From positions 62,917,747-62,981,746 of the forward strand of contig CM075765.1 in assembly GCA_037974665.1 (NCBI GenBank): a stretch of 64,000 nt of DNA, given 5' to 3'. The translations under genes were made by a program, and so were the position numbers. The stretch is from Ehretia macrophylla. Taxonomy: Eukaryota; Streptophyta; Magnoliopsida; Boraginales; Ehretiaceae. The notes under the pieces are model-generated. The model saw only the letters and a list, made by a program, of their open reading frames with translations. It searched no databases and was not told where the DNA came from. The number at the start of each line of letters is the position of its first letter. Position 1 is the stretch's first letter. Positions 10,898-22,889 of this stretch are shown one piece after another.

Positions 10898-13800
10898 ATG
10901 AAGATTTTCGTGAAGACTCTCAAAGGTACTCACTTCGAGATCGAAGTGAAGCCTCAAGACACGGTATCTTCCTCTTCTCTCTCTCTCTCTATATATATAT
11001 ATGTCTGTTTGTGTTATATGAGATCAATTATGATAATTCATTAAATAATTATTACTTATATTCAAATCAATTTCGCGTTTTGTATAATTAGATATTGTTA
11101 GGGTTCATATATAGATGTATATATGAGCAAAATTATAGTTTTTATGTCGTCGAAATTAATTACGTGTTTTGTATCATTAGATATTGTTAGGGTTTATTAT
11201 ACATATGGCATGTATACGAGCGCAATTATGACGCTTATTGAAGAATTATTATTTTCGTTCTAATTAGTTTTGCGTTTTGTATAATTAGATGTAGTTAGGG
11301 TTTTTGAGGTAATTATCATGTATTCGAATTGTTAGGTTGCTTCTGAATTTGCCTTAGAGAAGGACTGATGTGGCAATAAATTTGTTTTTTTTGTATTTGT
11401 ATACGTTGTTTACTATGAATTTGAAGCTTTTTGTAATTGTGAGAAATATTCAGCTGTGGTAATATGCATGTCTTCGGTCTTTTTATGTGTTTATTTTGAG
11501 GTATCCAAATTATATGAATCATGTCTTCCAAAGACTTAAAATTGCGAAAAGTTGATTCAATTTGCGATAAAAATACGAAGTAGTAATGTGTATGACGTGA
11601 ACATGTGGTTCAAGCAGTTGGTTTTTGATGGTTCTGCACGAGATTTAGTTGTAACTTAAACTCGGCCATTACTCTATGGGCAGCCTATATTCTCGATTTC
11701 TTACAACCTAAAGCAGCAGTGCTGTTCATTACTATTCATGTTCATTTTGTCATTAAGTTGTCTGGGTTTCTATAAGCACACAGAATAGCGTTTTGCTATC
11801 AACTTGAGGGATTCATACTTCGTGATGGTCTTAATTGTATTTATATTTTTGTGGAAGTTATTGTTAGCTACATCTGGGAGTTGATTTGGTTAATGCATTA
11901 TTCAGGTTGCTGATGTGAAGAAAAATATTGAGACAGTTCAGGGTGCAGAACTCTACCCTGCTGCGCAGCAGATGCTCATCCATCAGGGTAAAGTTCTGAA
12001 GGATGATACAACACTTGAGGAAAACAAAGTTGCTGAGAACAGTTTCGTTGTTATTATGTTATCCAAGGTATTGATCAATTCAAACCGTGTAAATCATAGG
12101 ATATGATGAGTTTTTGGTATTTTTTGGCTGGAGGCTGACCGCTGAGCCCACTCTGGCCTCGCAGGGTGGGGCCCTTGAGCGAGCTAAGTAGTATGAAGTG
12201 TGTTAAGTGAAATATTCTGATCTTTGATTGACTTGTAAGATTGATAAAGCATAAAAGATAAAGCTCTTTGCTGAATGGTGGAGCCAGGGGAAAAGATTAT
12301 AATATAGTTAGCTGTATGTGCGCTATTTTACATGGTCTCACATATTGATACTATAAGGCTATAGGTGAGCAATATCTCCAAACTACCAAGAAAATTTGTC
12401 TATTCCAATTTGTGAGCAACATCTCTAAACTATTAGAACATTTGTCTATTCCAATTTGTGACTGCAACATCTGCCACATTTCTCATTCCGGCACCTAGTC
12501 TATGTCAGGTGAAACACGGGTACGATGTGTATAGACAGAGGATCCAAGTAACATGATATGTATGTATTCCCTGGTCAGAAAGAAAAAATTAGTATCCAGG
12601 AGCCTAACAACCTGTTCAACTTCCTCCTTTTATGTGCTCTTTTATATTGTATGCGTTTCTTTGGATAGCTCTATGTGTACTTCTCTGCATATCATTTGAT
12701 GCCTTTCTCTTTCCCTCTTTTGGGGGCACTGAATTCAAGAGCTGTATAGATATTGCTTACATCTTATAAACATATAACCTGATCTCGTTGATTTGTTTGC
12801 GGTGTGATCCAGCAGCTTAATAACCTGTTGAACTAACTCTTTTTTTATGCCTGTTTTTGTACATGTTTCTTCAGATTGCTCTGTGTGATTATCTCTGCAT
12901 TTCATGTGATGCCTTTCTCTTCCCTTTTTATGGGGGCACTGAATTCAAGAGCTGTATAGATATTGCTTACATCTTATAAACATAATCTAATCTTGTGGAT
13001 TGGTTTGCAATGTGAAAAAAATATCGGTAGAATAAGCCTTCATCAGGCACTTCATCAACTACATCAGCCGCACCAGCTGCACCTTCGAGTACGGTGAGTG
13101 CAAAGTTGCTTGTTGTGAACTGTTCACTATAGCCTTTTTATGTTGCATTGGTTTTGCTTGTCATGGAAGATAGATGAAAGAAGATTCGTTTGACATTATA
13201 AATTTTAACTTTCAAAGCTTGGCATAATATTATTTTCTCTTCTCTCGTGGAAAATGATAGTTTCTCTGGCTTGTCAAGATTGTTACACAACATAGTTGTT
13301 TCCACCATGCAAAATCATTGGTGGTAGTAGTGGCCAAGTTAAGCAACTTTTAAAGAAGAGCAGCACTCTAGGCATAAAGATAAAGAGTAGGGAAGTTCAA
13401 GTATTGAAATAGGAAAGTCCCCTCTGGTCTGAGAGATGGCCACCTTGTCATTTCAGGCTATGGTCTATGGTTTTATACCTAGCTAACTACCTAATTAAGG
13501 CCTAAGGATTCTAGTACATAGACGATTATCAGCTTTGCTGATTTTCTATTAACTAGCTTTTGAGCTTTGAGAAGCAGGTCTGACTTTTGTTGGTTGCAAG
13601 TTGCAACACTTTTCACATCTTTAACGGGAAGAAGTTTTTTCTGTGTAGGCTCAGCCTCCAACTTCTACAGCCCCATCAACACAGCCTGTGACAGCAGCTC
13701 TAGCTCCAGCTCCTGCTTCTACAGTAGCACCGTAGTTCCATTACTTCTGTTCTCAGCCGTGATGTTTGGAATATAACGTGGGAGTTATATAAACAGTCAG

Positions 13801-16337
13801 TATTTAGTAACTCAACTAAAATGTTTGTTTTTGTATTTTCGCAGTCCACAGTCTGCCCCCGAGTCCACTCCTGCTCCCGCCCCTGCCCCTACTTCGTGAG
13901 TATATCTTATCTGCTTCTTTCTTGCTCTACCTACTGAGAATTTTGCTTTCCGAAGTCAGGGAGGCTTATTTTTGCTTGTAGCAGATCCCAGACAGATGTT
14001 TCAGATGTTTATGATCAAGCAGCTTCAAATCTTGTTGCTGGAAGTAACCTAGAGGCTACCATTCAACAAATTCTTGATATGGGTGGAGGGAGTTGGGATC
14101 GGGATACAGTTGTCCGTGCTCTACGTGCCGCGTATAACAATCCTGAGAGAGCTGTTGAATACCTATATTCTGTGAGTTTACATAAAGTTTTGATTCCTAC
14201 CCTGGTACTGATTCTTTTGTGTTTTTCTTCTATGAATTTGAACTGAGAGCGGCTCCTAGTTTTTGTCTTAATTGCTTAGCTTCCATTTTATTATAATTCT
14301 TACTAAAGTACTTTAGTCTTTCATATATATTTTTGTCTTTGCTTTATAATATTCCTGTTAAAAGTCAACATATTTATCGGCAGGTTTTTCACAAAATTCT
14401 CATACATAAGTTTGGGCTTGAAATGAGGAGGGCTATATGATTGCATTGCTTTCTAAATCTTCTTATATTGTTGTCTTGTTGAGAAAAGAATGATTCAGTT
14501 TTGAATGGGAGCATCTCAGTAACTGGAACTTTTTCTAGCTGAAGGATAATAATTTGCTTTTGTAGTTACAGTGATCTTTAGCTAGGGGCAATGAGAATAA
14601 TTCTTGAGTTTTGGCGTTAGTTGCATCTCTTAATGTGGGAATACAATTTCATACCAGGGTATTCCTGAGCAAGCGGAGATTCCACCTGTTGCTCAACCTC
14701 CTGTAGGTGGGCAGGCCGTGAACCCTCCAGCCCAAGCTCCCCAGCCAGCAGTACCTTCTGCCGGCCCCAACGCTAATCCATTGGATCTTTTCCCTCAGGT
14801 AGTGTACATTTTGGTATGTGTCTTCTTGAATTGTATGTCTGGGGAAAAGGGAAATCTGGAACAAGAAGAGTGAGTAAAATTATGAATATTCTTTTTCTTG
14901 TCGACAGGGCCTTCCAAATGTGGGTTCAAATGCAAGTGCTGGCACCTTGGATTTTCTTCGCAATAGTCAACAGGTAGCTAAGATGCTTATGCTGAGATTG
15001 ACAAGCATGATTTTGATCTCTGTTTCTATCTTTACAGTTTCAAGCCCTACGAGCCATGGTGCAAGCCAATCCACAAATCTTGCAGGTGTTGATCTTGCAT
15101 TCTTAATTAACGCTTGCAGCTTGTTCCTGAAGTAATTATTGACCTTTTGTTGCTTTTGTCCTCTATATCTGCAGCCTATGCTTCAGGAGCTGGGGAAGCA
15201 AAATCCACAATTAATGCGGCTGATTCAAGAGCATCAGGCAGACTTTTTACGCCTGATCAATGAACCTGTTGAAGGAGAGGGGTGAGAAACTTGCATTAAT
15301 ATTTCCTTTTGCTTTTATATTGTTTAAACTAGATGTTGCATACTTTTTATGTTAATATTTTCAATTTTGTGCCTGTCATAGCTTTCTGTGTAGATTTTCA
15401 TTTTGACTATTTGACAACAATGTTCATTCAGGAACATACTCGAGCAACTTGCTGGAGCAATGCCTCAAGCTGTGACAGTGACACCTGAGGAGCGTGAGGC
15501 AATTGACCGTGTAAGTTACCTGCTCTCTTTCCAGCATGTGTGTTGCACTTCTTTTGCTGTCTAAATATCAGAAACCCAGCATGTTGTGTACCAGAGATAC
15601 TCTGTGAAAACATTAATTTGGAATTCTGGGAATTAAGAAACTAATGCCTGAAGGGACATTTTAAACCTTTAGGCACGTTATGGAACAAGGCACTTAAAAA
15701 GCGGGTTAATGGTGGCAATTGCTTCTCTTCCAGGAAGCACTGACTATGAACAATTACACAACCACAAAGGGGTTGTCAATTTGAACATGTTGTAAGTGGA
15801 GGTCTTCAAACATACCTTTTGAAGATTGGTCCTCAATCTGGTTAGGTGTTTCAGATACAGTTAATAGGACCTCAGATCTCAATTGCACACCCTATATAGG
15901 GTTTTCGTACACAGTGAAGAAGGCTCCCGCAAATAGCAGGTTCTAGTGAAGGTAGGCCAGAGGGGGAGTTTCCAAGACTCGACTCAAGACTGAATTAACA
16001 ATTGAAAATACCTTAAGCTGGTAAAACTGCAACATCTTTAGTCACAGTTAAAGTGAGAAATACTTATTGGATTTGGATCTACCAATCAGTGCCTGTTAGA
16101 ATACTTGGATATTTCACGTTGTCGTGTGTTGTATTAGTTGAAGTATGTTAAAGATGTGGTACTTGTAATATAATATGGTGATAACCTTGTGTTGATTTGT
16201 GGTATATTGACTTTTGGCAGCTTGAAGCTATGGGTTTCGATCGAGCTCTAGTATTGGAGGTATTTTTTGCATGCAACAAGAATGAGGAACTGGCTGCAAA
16301 CTATCTTTTGGATCATATGCATGAGTTCGATGAATAA
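10898..16337 (+). CDS. RAD23: RAD23 ubiquitin receptor / DNA repair protein (UBL-UBA-XPCB-UBA), 12 exons, 389 aa
   Basis: Exons: 10898-10963, 11906-12067, 13031-13093, 13649-13731, 13845-13895, 13985-14171, 14658-14798, 14908-14973, 15038-15085, 15175-15281, 15432-15510, 16221-16337 (1,170 nt, all phases agree). The product has an N-terminal ubiquitin-like domain (1-76, starts [10 protein letters not shown]), a Pro/Ala/Thr-rich linker (77-145), UBA1 (about 153-203, with [21 protein letters not shown]), the XPC-binding domain (about 257-325, with [20 protein letters not shown]) and UBA2 (352-385, [14 protein letters not shown]). RAD23 proteins bind ubiquitin chains through the UBAs and the proteasome through the UBL, delivering substrates for degradation, and work with XPC/RAD4 in nucleotide excision repair. 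Domain order and length match plant RAD23 (about 370-420 aa). Intron 1 is 942 bp. The exon 6 acceptor is a tandem TAGCAG. Confidence 0.96.
12594..13014 (+). repeat. Tandem duplication (period about 213 bp) in RAD23 intron 2
   Basis: Two adjacent copies, 12594-12806 and 12807-13014, share blocks such as GATGCCTTTCTCTT and GGGGGCACTGAATTCAAGAG followed by the same CTGTATAGATATTGCTTACA stretch. The second copy ends about 15 nt before the exon 3 acceptor, so that acceptor region derives from the duplicated unit. Divergence is moderate, indicating an old duplication. Confidence 0.85.
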
Positions 16338-18002
16338 TGAGGCTCAGAAGAAGTGTTTCATTTCATGCTTTCGGTTCCTTTTCTTATTTCACTTTTACTT
16401 CACTTCTACCTGCTGAATGGATTTAGTTTCAAAACATTTGGATCTTATATGAAGTATAGCCGACGAACGTTTCACGTTTTCTTTGTTATTCAGGAATTTA
16501 GTAGGATTTCAATCCTTATCATTTTATGTTCCCTTCATCGAAGGCCTTATTTCTCTATATATATTGTTGATCGTTGCCTGCTATATGGTTTTTATAAATG
16601 GTCTGAGGGTTTAATATCCTAATGCAGAGATCTGTAAACCATAGGGTAGTCGTTGGGGGCGAATCAGTCTCTTCTCCAATTACTTGTTAAATATAAACAC
16701 TGGGGATTGGATAACTAATTGAGGGATACGGTGAACACATCGCATAACTGAGAGCGTTGTTAGATATAACCATTTATGTATATGTTTATTAAATTAGTAT
16801 GTCAATTAGGCATATGCCAGATTGATCAAGTTTTGTCGTAGAAGCAATTAGTAGGAATACAATATTCGAAGAGAGCAAGTGTTTTTGGATGATAACTGGT
16901 GGAGTTCGACAATTAATTGGTAAATTTTCGAGTACAGTGGTACACATCTACACATGTAGTCAAGGACGGAACTTGAGAACAGTGAGAATTTCAAGACGAT
17001 GTCTCTGGGGGCATTAAAGAGAGTAAGTTGTTAAATATTACTATACATTTTGTTGCTACTTTACAAACTTTTTCTATAAATTAATTGTCTCCCCAGAGTC
17101 TGACTTGTAAATTTGTGATAGAAGTAAAAAAGGTGACAAAACCTGGATTGTGATTTTATTGATGGTGCCGACATTTTAGATAAGGAAGAAAACCATCATG
17201 CATGTCAACTTAGAGGAAAGTGTGTTAAATGGCTGGGAGTCAACCAAGCACAATTAGAATCTGGATGCTTTCTCAATAAGATGTGTCTCAGCTCTTAAAT
17301 TGTCACACCTCTTAAAAGGACTTTCAAGTTGCATTTAATTGCCCTGTTGGGTCCTTGACTTATAATATAAAAGTGACAAAGTTAGGACTTAAGAAGTGTT
17401 ATGATGTAAATCACGGTGTGACAAAAGAATCATCTTGTATTTTATATATTGGGAAATGGAATGATTCATCCTATTCATAATGGTTTAGATTGCACCAATA
17501 TCAATTCGTTTTCTTTCATTTTATTCCTATTGCAAATCAAGAATTTAACAGTCCCTTAACCAAAATCAAGGAACTATTCATATATTGTTGAATAGAAATA
17601 AGGAATGCTCCATTCTTTGATAATTTTGTCATTATCCAATTGTTTTTCAATAGGTTCATATAATGAGAGAGATCAATAGTTGTACTACAGTGAGTTTTTT
17701 GACAAAAAAAAAATGATTTTTTTTTTTTTTCTGGTTTTGTCATGAATGATGTAGATGTTCAAATCTTTAAAGACGGATATTAATTTTACCTGGTACATTT
17801 CGTCAATCCATGCACTTTTGAGTGGTTCTATTAAATATACAGTCGCAAAAGTCATATAAGTTATTTTCTTATTGCATATTTGCTTTAGTCACCTATGGTG
17901 GCAGGATTTAAACTATTTTAGGAGTTATTAAATTATTTGTCCTGTTTTGTTTTGAGTATTAATTTTTTTTTAATCTTAAAAGTACCATAATTTTATTGAT
18001 CC
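16338..18002. other. RAD23 3' flank and intergenic DNA
   Basis: The first few hundred bases should include the RAD23 3' untranslated region. The remainder is AT-rich with poly-A/T runs (about 17700-17735). No gene recognised. The 10-bp target site of the next element begins at 18003. Confidence 0.5.
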
Positions 18003-18012
18003 AATTCTATTT

Positions 18013-19111
18013 GGGAATAAGACATCTAGGCCTCTAACCTTTTAATATTGGGACACTTAGTTCTCTGAGTTTTTAAAATTCTCTTGCGAGGTTTTTAACC
18101 AAAGGTCAAAGATAACTTGATTTTTTTTTTAAATAATTGAATAAAATAAATAAAATAATTTTAAACTAACTTCATAAATTTAATATATTATACACCCACC
18201 TCAAAAAAATAAAAAATATCCCAAAAATATAATAAATTACAAACTCACCACCACCATCACCATCATCATACACAACACTCAATTAACATCACCATCGCCA
18301 TTACCACCACTGCATACATTTGACACTCCAATCCAACCCTTAACATCACCATCACTGTACCACATACCTATTTCAAACCCCACCAAGACAACCTCTACAA
18401 TCACCACCACCATCAACACCAACTCTTCGACCAAAAAAAAGAAATCCAAATCTAATGTCAACCACAACATAAATCCGACCACCAACAGCAACTCCACCAT
18501 CAACTACACATTAACAACCCCCACCCCAAAAAATCGCATACCCACACCCCACCCCCTCAACCCGTCTCAACCTCTCTACCCCAACCCTTAACCCGCTGCA
18601 ACCCCACCCACAACGACCAACCCCCAAGCCATGAATCTATGTGGGTCTGTATGTGTGTATAGATTAGTTTTTGTTTTTTGGTTTAAGGTGTGTATAGATT
18701 AGTTTTTTCTTTTTGTTCAAGGTGTGTATAGATTAGTTTGTATATACATATGGTATGTGGTGGAGTTGGTGATAAAGTTGTGGGTTTGTTAATATGGTAT
18801 TGTGTTAGCCGGAGTGACAGTGGTGGTGATGGTGATGGTGGTGGTGGTGGTGGTGGTGGTGGTGGTGGGTTGGAATTGTTAAAATGAGTTTGTAATTTGT
18901 TGATTTTTTGGGGTTATGTTTTTAATTATTTTGGGTTTTTGTATAATTTATTAAATTTATGGGTTAGTTTTAAATTAACATGTCTTTTTTTTTAATTATT
19001 TTAAAAATATCAAATTATCCTTTGGTCAAGGACTTTTCAAAAAATTTTAAAAAACTTAAGAACCTAAGTGTTTCAATACTAAAAAGTTGGGGACCTGGAT
19101 GACTTTATCCC
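18013..19111. mobile_element. Non-autonomous Mutator-like (MULE/foldback) DNA transposon, 1,099 bp
   Basis: The ends are long inverted repeats: left GGGAATAAGACATCTAGGCC, right end reverse-complemented GGGATAAAGTCATCCAGGTC. Similarity continues for about 260-280 bp, through shared blocks such as TTGACCAAAGG-like, TAAATTTAATA and ACAAATTACAAACTCA-like sequence, into mirror-image (CAC/CAT)n and (GTG/GAT)n microsatellites at 18245-18300 and 18810-18870. It is flanked by a perfect 10-bp direct repeat AATTCTATTT (18003-18012 and 19112-19121). Long TIRs plus a 9-11-bp duplication are typical of Mutator-like elements. The roughly 540-bp centre has no transposase; it is C-rich on one side and holds a small triplicated motif. 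Arms differ by substitutions and small indels, so it is not very recent. Confidence 0.85.
18655..18742 (+). repeat. Three tandem copies of a 34-35-bp motif inside the Mutator-like element
   Basis: GTGTATAGATTAGTTT occurs at 18655, 18690 and 18724, each followed by T-rich sequence ending near GTTYAAG. The repeats lie in the single-copy centre, between the inverted arms. Confidence 0.85.
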
Positions 19112-19367
19112 AATTCTATTTTGATCATCCTGTTCATTTTTATGTTAAATTACAGTAATGGCTAAGACAATACGAACACAAAATATCAAAGTACATAGAA
19201 TATTTATAGATTGATCGCCAAGAAAAAAGTTATTTATATTTTGACCTGTACCCCTTTTTTAATCAGCTACTTAGCTCTAATTCTAAGACACTTCATGTCA
19301 TTTTCTTTTTCCACATTTCATCTCATCCTATTCTCCCATTTTATGTGATTCCAAAAAGGGATGATAA

Positions 19368-21861
19368 TGTAACGCCCCGATCCCTCACGAGACTGGAGGC
19401 TCTAATAACCAAGCTATTCTCAACCCAATTCCTACCCAGTCTCAAAATTTTAGGGAAAAACGGACCGAGTTTCTCCTGTACTATGGACATTCTGAAAACC
19501 TGTAAACTCTCAAATAAGGTAACTACAAGGTAAACAAACTTTTCATGGCTAAATATTTAACGATTCAAGGCCATCCGAGCCTTGAAGCAAACAACAGTTC
19601 CAAAACCACACAAGCATGCAAGTAACTTGTTTATAATATAGTCTAATAACTATGCCATTCTAGGATAACATTAAAACATACTTAGAGATAAAATATTCTA
19701 CACTAAGCCATTCACTCCCAAGCATGCAAAGCAACTAGAAATAGAAATATAAGTTATTACAAGCCATAGAAGTATCACTGCTACTACATTATCAGACTTC
19801 CAGCTTACATATTACTCAAATACAGACATGAGCTTTAAGGCCCCAAAATAGATTATACATAGAACAACAAATTCTTCACATAGCAACCAGAAATCACATC
19901 TGCCTCAGACAAATATCACACAGTAGCTAAGGCAACTCTTCCAACTGCGTCACCTGAAACATGTTAGCGAGGTATGAGCAACCACTGTTGCCCAGTGAGG
20001 GATATAGTCCCGGGGCGTGCAATGCAACAGATAATACAGTTATACAACAATATCACTTAGACAATTTAAGAAGCAATGATAACATAAGTAACCACACATT
20101 TAAAAGGATACATTTCACACAATCCCCTATACACCAATCTTCACTGGTCTTCATTCACGATCCACGAACCACGAGCACGATCACGATAAGCCGGCATAAT
20201 CCCCAAACACTCCAGTGGGTGTACTCCGAATGTACCCCGATAATCCTACGACCCAACATCCCCTGGCAATCTCCGGACCAGGCGAATGAGGGACTAGGGC
20301 ACGGAGTTTGAATATCCACCGGCAAGCCCTCTGCCGCCCAGCCGATATTCAACACATCCGCCCCTGACACTATGGTTGCGCAACCACGATGCAATGCACT
20401 TAACAATGGCAATTTAATAGCAATAATATAAGCATTAACACATAGGAGGATCAACAAAGTAGGTTGACCTCGATGCAATTAGAATAGAAGCAATTATAGA
20501 AGCTAATAAGCAGTTTACAAAGGAACATATACAAGATAAGCATAGAATTATACCAAAAGCTCCAAATCAACTTGAAACCACATATAAACACTTAAGGAGT
20601 CATGCCATGGGTTTAGAAGTGTGAGTCAACCGAAATTGCACCTAAACCCCTTTGTTTTTCAAACTATTTCTCTTCCAAACCAAGGTTAGTGATTCCATTT
20701 TCAAAGGAAACTCTCCCAACCTTCTAACTAACCCTCAAGGTACCCTCTCAACCCTCTAACTCATTCAATTTCCCGCGATTACCCCGAAAGCCCCAAATTC
20801 CCTCTTATGGCTTTAAACTACACATACATTGTTCGGGCTTCAAACAAGGGATATCAAGGCTTCTATAGCACCTAGGTAGCTTAAGGATACTAGAATTGAA
20901 GCCCGAATCCACCCGGATTCGCATTAACCCCGAAAGCCCCAAATTAAAGTCGGCTATTTTCCATTTTAAGCGATTTAAGGACAATGCAAATGCACGGGGC
21001 TATTAGGTTACCTTCACTAGCACCTAAGGCATCTATTAGAAGCATTGAATCAAGCTAATTCGAGCAATTACGCAAAACCCTAGAAAAACGTCACTATTCA
21101 CCCTAAAAATCAAACTAACGATTCTAACCGTTTAAATTGCGAAACGATGGCTCAAATATGTTCTCTAGCATTCATATACATGGTATAATAGCATAGATAA
21201 CTAATACAATGGCATTTGATCACATTTTCAACAAATCAAGAAAAGAGCAACTATTTAGAAATGCAAAAATAAGCCGTGCAACCCCTCACCAATGCACGTA
21301 GGAGCACCTAGGAACCTTGCAACCACCCTACACTAGTTGCTCAAGGCTTGGAGTGGCTTGAAATGAAGGATTGAAGAGCAAAAATGTTGTTTTCCCACTG
21401 TTTGTTGCTGTCGGCCTCCACTGCTCAATTTCAGCTTTTATTTTTTTTTCTTTCTTATGTTATGAGCTAAAATGACTATATATTGACTAAGCTAGGGTGA
21501 GGTCTTGTTTGGGTGCTTAAGTGATCTAATATAATGCGCTTATTAAGCTTAAAACGAGCTTAGTTAGTAAAATATATGCTAGCTAATTAATTACCTAAGT
21601 TATGTTATGTAACACTATTCACTCAACTACTAAAACTATTTTCTGAATGAGTCCTCCTACCCCTTCTAGCTCAATTGCACATTTTTCTCATTACTTTAAT
21701 AATTAATAGGATTTAATAAAAATACTAAATGACTAATAGAAGGCAGTTTAAAAACGGAGTGAATAGTAATCACAGAAATCAGTTAGTAAAGCACAGAAGT
21801 AAATGCGCAAACAAGGGATGCAACAGTAATTGAATGCACGGCTAAAATCTCGGGCGTCACA
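19368..21861 (-). repeat. Left-hand (downstream, 3') LTR of the LARD element
   Basis: 2,494 bp, near-identical to 22890-25384. Because the element lies on the minus strand, this is its 3' LTR. A minus-strand open frame of 107 codons (20155-20478) is conserved in both LTRs; it is treated as LTR sequence, not a gene. Confidence 0.93.
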
Positions 21862-22889
21862 TCCTCTCCCCCTTAAAAAAATTGCGTCCACGCAATTCTT
21901 CTTCACAAGAGAACTCTGCATCAACTGGAAACCAACTCCGATTATTCGTCATCAGTTGTTAAGCAAGAATACCATACACGAATTCTTGTGGGAGCTCATT
22001 AAGAAATCCCAGTTGTATTGTCTGCGAACCTCACGTAATAAGGCCAAATAAAGGCTCCAATAGAGATGCTACTTCGAAATCCAAATAAGAATCCCGCTGG
22101 CATGAATACCATAGAAGAATAGGATCCCAATTAAGAGCGGCGAGAAAATACCAATAAAAGTTCCTAGCAGGAGTATTGTAAATAATACCAAATAATAAGG
22201 CTGAAAAGAATCCATATACCAATTTTTCCGAGAGATGCCGACAAAAGAATACCAAATGAATAGCTGATAAGAAAATACCAAGAATATACTCCATAGAACT
22301 CTCATATAGAAACCCCAAAAGAAGCTACTCATTTATGACCGCTAAGCATTGAAGAAGGCCTTAGAAGAATCCCAATAACTGAGCTCCAACTATATCCACC
22401 AATTCCCAAATAAAGGCTGATTAATTGCCTCTCATTTATGTTAATCAACATAATTTGGAAGGCCTGCCACAAATGCCTCTCTTCAGGGGAGGAAGTACCA
22501 TTCGACGGCCTATGTATGCATGCCAAACAATTGCATATGTATAATCATTCTTTAAACTATTACGCAAACACGTTAATAAAAGAGTTTGTGAAACAGTGTA
22601 ATCATCAAAGTCATTCAAATACAGACATTACAAGCAACAGTTCAAGCAATTAATAATTCCCGAAGTCAATTTGATGCATAACTAGCCACTTTGCTTCACT
22701 TAGCACACATTTAGCACGTAACACATAATTATATCACATAGGTGCACACATTCAATACAAAACACACAATCAAACATGCAGACATACACTTTTAAGACAC
22801 ACACTTAATCAAGCACACACGCAAGGGTTACTACCCGACAGGCCGAGGACCCTGTCCCGGCTTAGAGCTAACTAAGCTCTGATACCACC
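21862..22889 (-). other. Interior of the LARD element
   Basis: About 1,028 bp between the LTRs. On the minus strand it runs from the tRNA-Met primer-binding site (22887-22876) to the polypurine tract (21875-21862). Much of 22030-22450 is made of irregularly repeated short motifs (AAGAATCC, AATACCA and relatives), like a scrambled, decayed interior. No functional gene. Confidence 0.75.

Noticed and set aside
18279-18503. 74-codon Val/Leu-rich minus-strand frame
   Set aside because: It arises from the microsatellite arm and C-rich loop of the Mutator-like element.
22031-22332. Overlapping 95- and 87-codon minus-strand frames with hydrophobic residues
   Set aside because: They fall in the repetitive interior of the LARD element; low-complexity composition explains the apparent membrane segments.
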